A stretch of 52,025 bases of DNA, taken from positions 1 through 52,025 of the IMG/VR virus record IMGVR_UViG_3300046804_005538. One strand, 5' to 3'. Positions 48,746-52,025 of this stretch are shown piece after piece. How positions within the stretch are numbered: position 1 is the stretch's first letter; every line of letters begins with the position of its first letter. A program made the translations under genes and the position numbers. The notes beneath the pieces were generated by a model that saw only the letters and a program-made list of their open reading frames with translations, searched no databases and had not been told where the DNA came from. Source of the stretch: a virus.

Positions 48746-50467
48746 ATGACAGTCAATAAGAATTTTGTTGTCAAAAACGGATTTGAAGTTAACAACAACC
48801 TTATACTCGCAAATGCATCATCCAAACGAGTAGGTATAGGTACATCAAATCCAAAATACACTTTGGACGTAATTGGTGGAATTGGTGCAACAAATCTTAA
48901 TGTTGTTGGAACCGGCACAATTGCAACATTAAGAAGCACTAGTGGAATAATAAACACTCTTTCTGGAACTGGAAATATAAGTTATAGTGGTATTGGTACT
49001 ATCACCACATTCAATAGTACCAATGCTAATATTACAAATCTTTCTGGAAATGGAAACATAAGTTATGCTAGTGGTATTGGTACTATTGGTAATATTAAAA
49101 TAGGTAATGGTAGTATTCTTGCCATTTCAGGTGTTGTTACTTATTATGGAGATGGTTCTGGTCTTTATGGAATTCCTCTTGGAACTCCTGCTGGTTCTGA
49201 TGGTCAGATACAGTATAATAGTGCCGGTTCTCTTTCTGCATCGGCAAATCTTACTTTTAATGGAAGTGATTTAAGAGTTTCTGGAGTTTCTTCTGCTAGA
49301 GAGTTTGTTGGAACTGCTTTTTCTGGTCTTAGATTAAGGGTTGCTGGTGTTTCTACTTTTGTAAGTGGTCCAGTTTTAATTGGAGGAGGAACTTCAACAG
49401 GAACGTCTTCTCAAGTACTTCAAGTTGTTGGAGTTAATAGTGCTGTTTATATTGGTGGGAATATTGGAATTGGATCTACAAGGCCAACTTCTAAACTTTC
49501 TGTCGAAGGAAATGTATTTATTTCCGGAATATCTACTATTGGTAATTTTAAAATATTCCCTGCATCTGTAGGATCTGGAGCTACTGTTGGTGGTATTGGA
49601 ATTACTTATTATGGAGATGGATCTCAGTTACTTAATGTTGCAGCTACTACCTTATCAATATCTACCGATACTAGTAATAAAACTCAGTATTTAACTTACG
49701 TTTCTTCTGCATCTACAAATAATTTAGGAATTACTTCCTCAACTTTGACTTTTAATCCATTTACAGTTAGGTTGGGTATTGGTACTTCATTGCCATCAAA
49801 TACTTTAACCGTAGTTGGTAGTGGTACATCAACTACTCAACTCTATGTTTCTGGAGTATCTACATTAGGTTTTGTTACATCTTCATCTTTATATGTTTCT
49901 GGGGTTACTACTTCTGGTGGAGTTAATTTAACAACAGGAAATGATTACAAAATTAATGGCAATTCTGTATTAGATAGTACTACTTTAGGAACTGCCATTG
50001 TCAATTCATCTTTGACAAGTCTTGGTACTTTAAATCAACTTAATGTTTCTGGAGTAACTACAACTGCATTATTTAATATTGGTATTGGTGGAACTATTTT
50101 GATTACAACTGGATCCGGATACATTGGTATAGGAACACAAAATCCATCAACAATACTTCACGTTAATGGTGCAGTAACAGCTCAAGATTTTGATTCTTTG
50201 TCGGATGAAAATTATAAAACGGACATATCCTCTATAGAACATTCTTTAGATTTGATATCAAATTTAAATGGAGTTAAATTTACTTGGAAAGAAACAGGTC
50301 AACCTTCCTATGGTGTAATAGCTCAACAAATAGAAAAATATTTACCTGAATTAGTACATACTTCAAGCCAAAAAACAGTTAATTATAATGGTATCATTGC
50401 AATTTTAATTGAATCTATAAAAGAACTTAAAAAAGAAATAGACGAATTGAAGCAAAAAATCAACTAA
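48746..50467 (+). CDS. Tail fibre protein with C-terminal S74 intramolecular chaperone
   Basis: 573 aa. It starts with MTVNKNFVVKNGFEVNNNLI, typical of cyanophage fibres. GIGT/VSG strand repeats run through most of the shaft. From about residue 480 the peptidase S74 domain begins: DSLSDENYKTDI holds the Ser486/Lys491 dyad, GVIAQQIEKYLPELV is the conserved helix, and a C-terminal coiled coil (KELKKEIDELKQKIN) ends it. By analogy with endosialidase chaperones, the fibre trimerises, then cuts itself before Ser486 and releases an 88-residue chaperone. Confidence 0.9.
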   Translation: MTVNKNFVVKNGFEVNNNLILANASSKRVGIGTSNPKYTLDVIGGIGATNLNVVGTGTIATLRSTSGIINTLSGTGNISYSGIGTITTFNSTNANITNLSGNGNISYASGIGTIGNIKIGNGSILAISGVVTYYGDGSGLYGIPLGTPAGSDGQIQYNSAGSLSASANLTFNGSDLRVSGVSSAREFVGTAFSGLRLRVAGVSTFVSGPVLIGGGTSTGTSSQVLQVVGVNSAVYIGGNIGIGSTRPTSKLSVEGNVFISGISTIGNFKIFPASVGSGATVGGIGITYYGDGSQLLNVAATTLSISTDTSNKTQYLTYVSSASTNNLGITSSTLTFNPFTVRLGIGTSLPSNTLTVVGSGTSTTQLYVSGVSTLGFVTSSSLYVSGVTTSGGVNLTTGNDYKINGNSVLDSTTLGTAIVNSSLTSLGTLNQLNVSGVTTTALFNIGIGGTILITTGSGYIGIGTQNPSTILHVNGAVTAQDFDSLSDENYKTDISSIEHSLDLISNLNGVKFTWKETGQPSYGVIAQQIEKYLPELVHTSSQKTVNYNGIIAILIESIKELKKEIDELKQKIN

Positions 50468-50490
50468 AAATAAAATAGAGATTTTTGAAA

Positions 50491-50498
50491 AATAAATA
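50491..50498 (+). promoter_or_regulatory. Late promoter AATAAATA before the last fibre gene
   Basis: Exact NATAAATA match 28 bases before ATG 50527. Confidence 0.68.
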
Positions 50499-50526
50499 AT
50501 AAAAACCGCCGAGTGCTTACACGAAG

Positions 50527-52025
50527 ATGGCTATCAAAATCTCAGGAAATACTATAATTGATGATGGTAGAAATATATACACCCCAGGAATTTCTACATT
50601 TGTTAATGGTCCAGTTATTATTGGGTCAGGGGCATCTACAGGAACTTTTGAACAAGAACTTCAAGTTGGTATTGGAACTGCTGGTGGTGCGTTTATCGCA
50701 GGAAATCTTGGTTTAGGTGTTACAAATCCAACAGTAAAAATTGATGTTGCTGGAGACGCAAAACTTCGTGGAAGAATTATAGACGCAAATAATACTGTTG
50801 GTACTGCTGGGTCTGTTCTTTCTGCAACTTCAACTGGATGGCAATGGATTGCTCAGAGTGGAGCAACCGGAGCAACTGGAGTTGCTGGATCAACTGCTCA
50901 AATTAGTGCTACTGATACTACCGATACTACTACTTATTATCCTGTATTTGTTGTTTCTACGGGATCTAATCAAACTGCAAGAGCTAGAAGTACTGGTATT
51001 CCTTTATCTTATAGACCTTCTGATGGTAGACTTGAGATTGGAAGTAATACTACTACAGGAAATTTTGGTATCGGATATCAAGTATTTAATTCATTGACTA
51101 GTGGTACTTTCAATCATATGATCGGATATCAGTCTGGGGATTCCATTAATACTGGTGTAGGTAATATTGGAATTGGATATAGAACTCTTCGTGGTATTAC
51201 TAATGGTTCTTATAATACTGCTATAGGATATCAAGCACTTAACGCTTATTCTGGAAGTGGTAGTTTTGCTATTGGATATGGTGTTTTATCTGCTGCTACT
51301 GGTACTGGAAACTTAGGAATTGGTTATCTTGCTTCAGATAGCGTAACTAGTGGAACTTATAATTTTGCTATTGGTGAAGAAGCTTTAGGTTTTGTTACAA
51401 GTGCTTCTTATAATACTGCTATTGGTTACAGAGCTCTTTATAGTACTACTGGTGCTAGTAACTTAGCAATTGGTTATCTTGCTGGATTCAGTAATACCAC
51501 TGGAATTAATAATGTTTGTATTGGTCAAGAATCTAATTATACTACTAGTGGAACTAATTATGCTGTAATGATTGGTTATAGAGCATCTTTTAATGGTAGT
51601 GCTACTGGAGTTATTTCTATTGGTAATAATGCTGGATCTGGTGTTACTGGAAGTAACTCTACTGGAACTATTGCTATTGGATATGAAGCACTAGCTAGAG
51701 TTTCTGGTGCAGGTAACTTAGCAATTGGTTATCAAGCAGGAACTAATATTACTTCAGGAACCTATAATACTTTAATTGGTTATAATGCTGGAATAAACAT
51801 TACCTCAGGAACTTATAATGAGTTGCAAGGATATCAGTCTGGGGATTCCATTAATACTGGTACTGGTAATATTGCAATGGGGTATAGAACTCTTCGTGGT
51901 ATTACTAATGGTTCTTATAATACTGCTATAGGATATCAAGCACTTAACGCTTATTCTGGAAGTGGTAGTTTTGCTATTGGATATGCTGCTTTATCTGCTG
52001 CTACTGGTACTGGAAACTTAGGAAT
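50527..52025 (+). CDS. Tail fibre-like protein with YadA/Hep_Hag-like repeats, 3'-truncated by the window end
   Basis: The frame from ATG 50527 (MAIKISGNTIIDDGRNIYTP) is open for 499 codons to the last base, so the gene continues beyond the window. The N-terminal part has fibre strands and a short Gly-Ala-Thr repeat (GATGATG) near residue 118. From about residue 185 there are some 18 repeats of 16-17 residues built on AIGYxAL, as in the head domain of trimeric autotransporters (YadA/Hep_Hag). They probably form a long trimeric beta-roll. Two 197-base segments are 96 percent identical. It follows a late promoter. Confidence 0.82.
   Translation, partial: MAIKISGNTIIDDGRNIYTPGISTFVNGPVIIGSGASTGTFEQELQVGIGTAGGAFIAGNLGLGVTNPTVKIDVAGDAKLRGRIIDANNTVGTAGSVLSATSTGWQWIAQSGATGATGVAGSTAQISATDTTDTTTYYPVFVVSTGSNQTARARSTGIPLSYRPSDGRLEIGSNTTTGNFGIGYQVFNSLTSGTFNHMIGYQSGDSINTGVGNIGIGYRTLRGITNGSYNTAIGYQALNAYSGSGSFAIGYGVLSAATGTGNLGIGYLASDSVTSGTYNFAIGEEALGFVTSASYNTAIGYRALYSTTGASNLAIGYLAGFSNTTGINNVCIGQESNYTTSGTNYAVMIGYRASFNGSATGVISIGNNAGSGVTGSNSTGTIAIGYEALARVSGAGNLAIGYQAGTNITSGTYNTLIGYNAGINITSGTYNELQGYQSGDSINTGTGNIAMGYRTLRGITNGSYNTAIGYQALNAYSGSGSFAIGYAALSAATGTGNLG
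51124..51320 (+). repeat. Near-exact direct repeat, copy 1
   Basis: 197 bases that recur at 51829-52025 with eight substitutions and no gap (offset 705 bases, 235 codons, in frame). Encodes four AIGY repeats. Confidence 0.95.
51829..52025 (+). repeat. Near-exact direct repeat, copy 2 (runs to window end)
   Basis: Second copy; the match continues to the last base, so the true repeat is probably longer. The differences fall in three small clusters. Confidence 0.95.

Noticed and set aside
48601-48957. Antisense ORF across the adhesin end and S74 fibre start
   Set aside because: Covers a late promoter and two well-supported gene ends; no family match.
51124-52025. CRISPR array or transposon ends suggested by the repeats
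   Set aside because: Repeats are in frame, protein-coding and 197 bases long, with no short regular spacers or inverted ends.

Overview
The window is part of the genome of a T4-like cyanophage (marine cyanomyovirus). Three lines of evidence support this. It carries T4-type replication and tail genes (gp32, gp59, gp33, gp4, gp53, gp48, gp54, gp26, gp51, gp27, gp5). It carries cyanobacterial auxiliary metabolic genes (psbA, talC, zwf, gnd, a CP12-like gene, speD, phoH, thyX). Its tail genes are preceded by NATAAATA late-promoter octamers. The DNA is AT-rich, coding is dense, and many genes overlap at ATGA or TAATG.

Layout. 1-4374: the 3' end of psbA, a 40-codon membrane ORF, then the pentose-phosphate operon talC-zwf-gnd. 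4349-8900: a 780-aa methyltransferase/glycosyltransferase fusion, glutaredoxin, five small coupled genes of unknown function, and speD. 8901-9192: a late promoter, a structured leader that I read as a glutamine riboswitch of the Downstream-peptide class, a 28-codon ORF and a strong terminator. 9216-12799: thyX, phoH, a sugar-nucleotide dehydratase and a PD-(D/E)XK exonuclease. 12789-15151: gp33, two micro-ORFs, gp59, a DUF1825-like gene and gp32. 15152-18170: a minus-strand structural cassette (gp4, unknown, gp48, gp53). 18213-36763: tail tube initiator, hub proteins, two tape-measure-like proteins with cell-wall hydrolase domains, gp27, CP12-like, gp5, a large PA14-repeat protein, a spike-like protein, a paralogous pair and a 2OG-Fe(II) oxygenase. 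36770-38594: an island with a host-type promoter, small genes, tRNA-Leu(UAA), tRNA-Thr(UGU) and a Mom-like gene, closed by a UUCG terminator. 38637-52025: four very large tail fibre or adhesin genes, the last cut by the window end.

How the genes may work together. D1 (psbA) would keep photosynthetic electron flow going. TalC, Zwf and Gnd, with a CP12-like Calvin-cycle inhibitor, would push carbon through the oxidative pentose phosphate pathway to give NADPH and ribose. ThyX and glutaredoxin serve nucleotide synthesis. The glutamine-sensing leader with its peptide suggests that the phage also reads or modifies host nitrogen status. Several upstream terminators are overlapped by the promoter of the next gene.

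The most interesting items are the riboswitch/micro-peptide unit (8922-9183), the overlapping terminator-promoter joints, the 1164-aa tape-measure-like protein with transglycosylase, CHAP/NlpC-like and SGNH domains, the three-domain fusion at 4349-6691, the Mom-like protein, and the cysteine-free gp32. All family names rest on motif recognition by eye; no database search was run.
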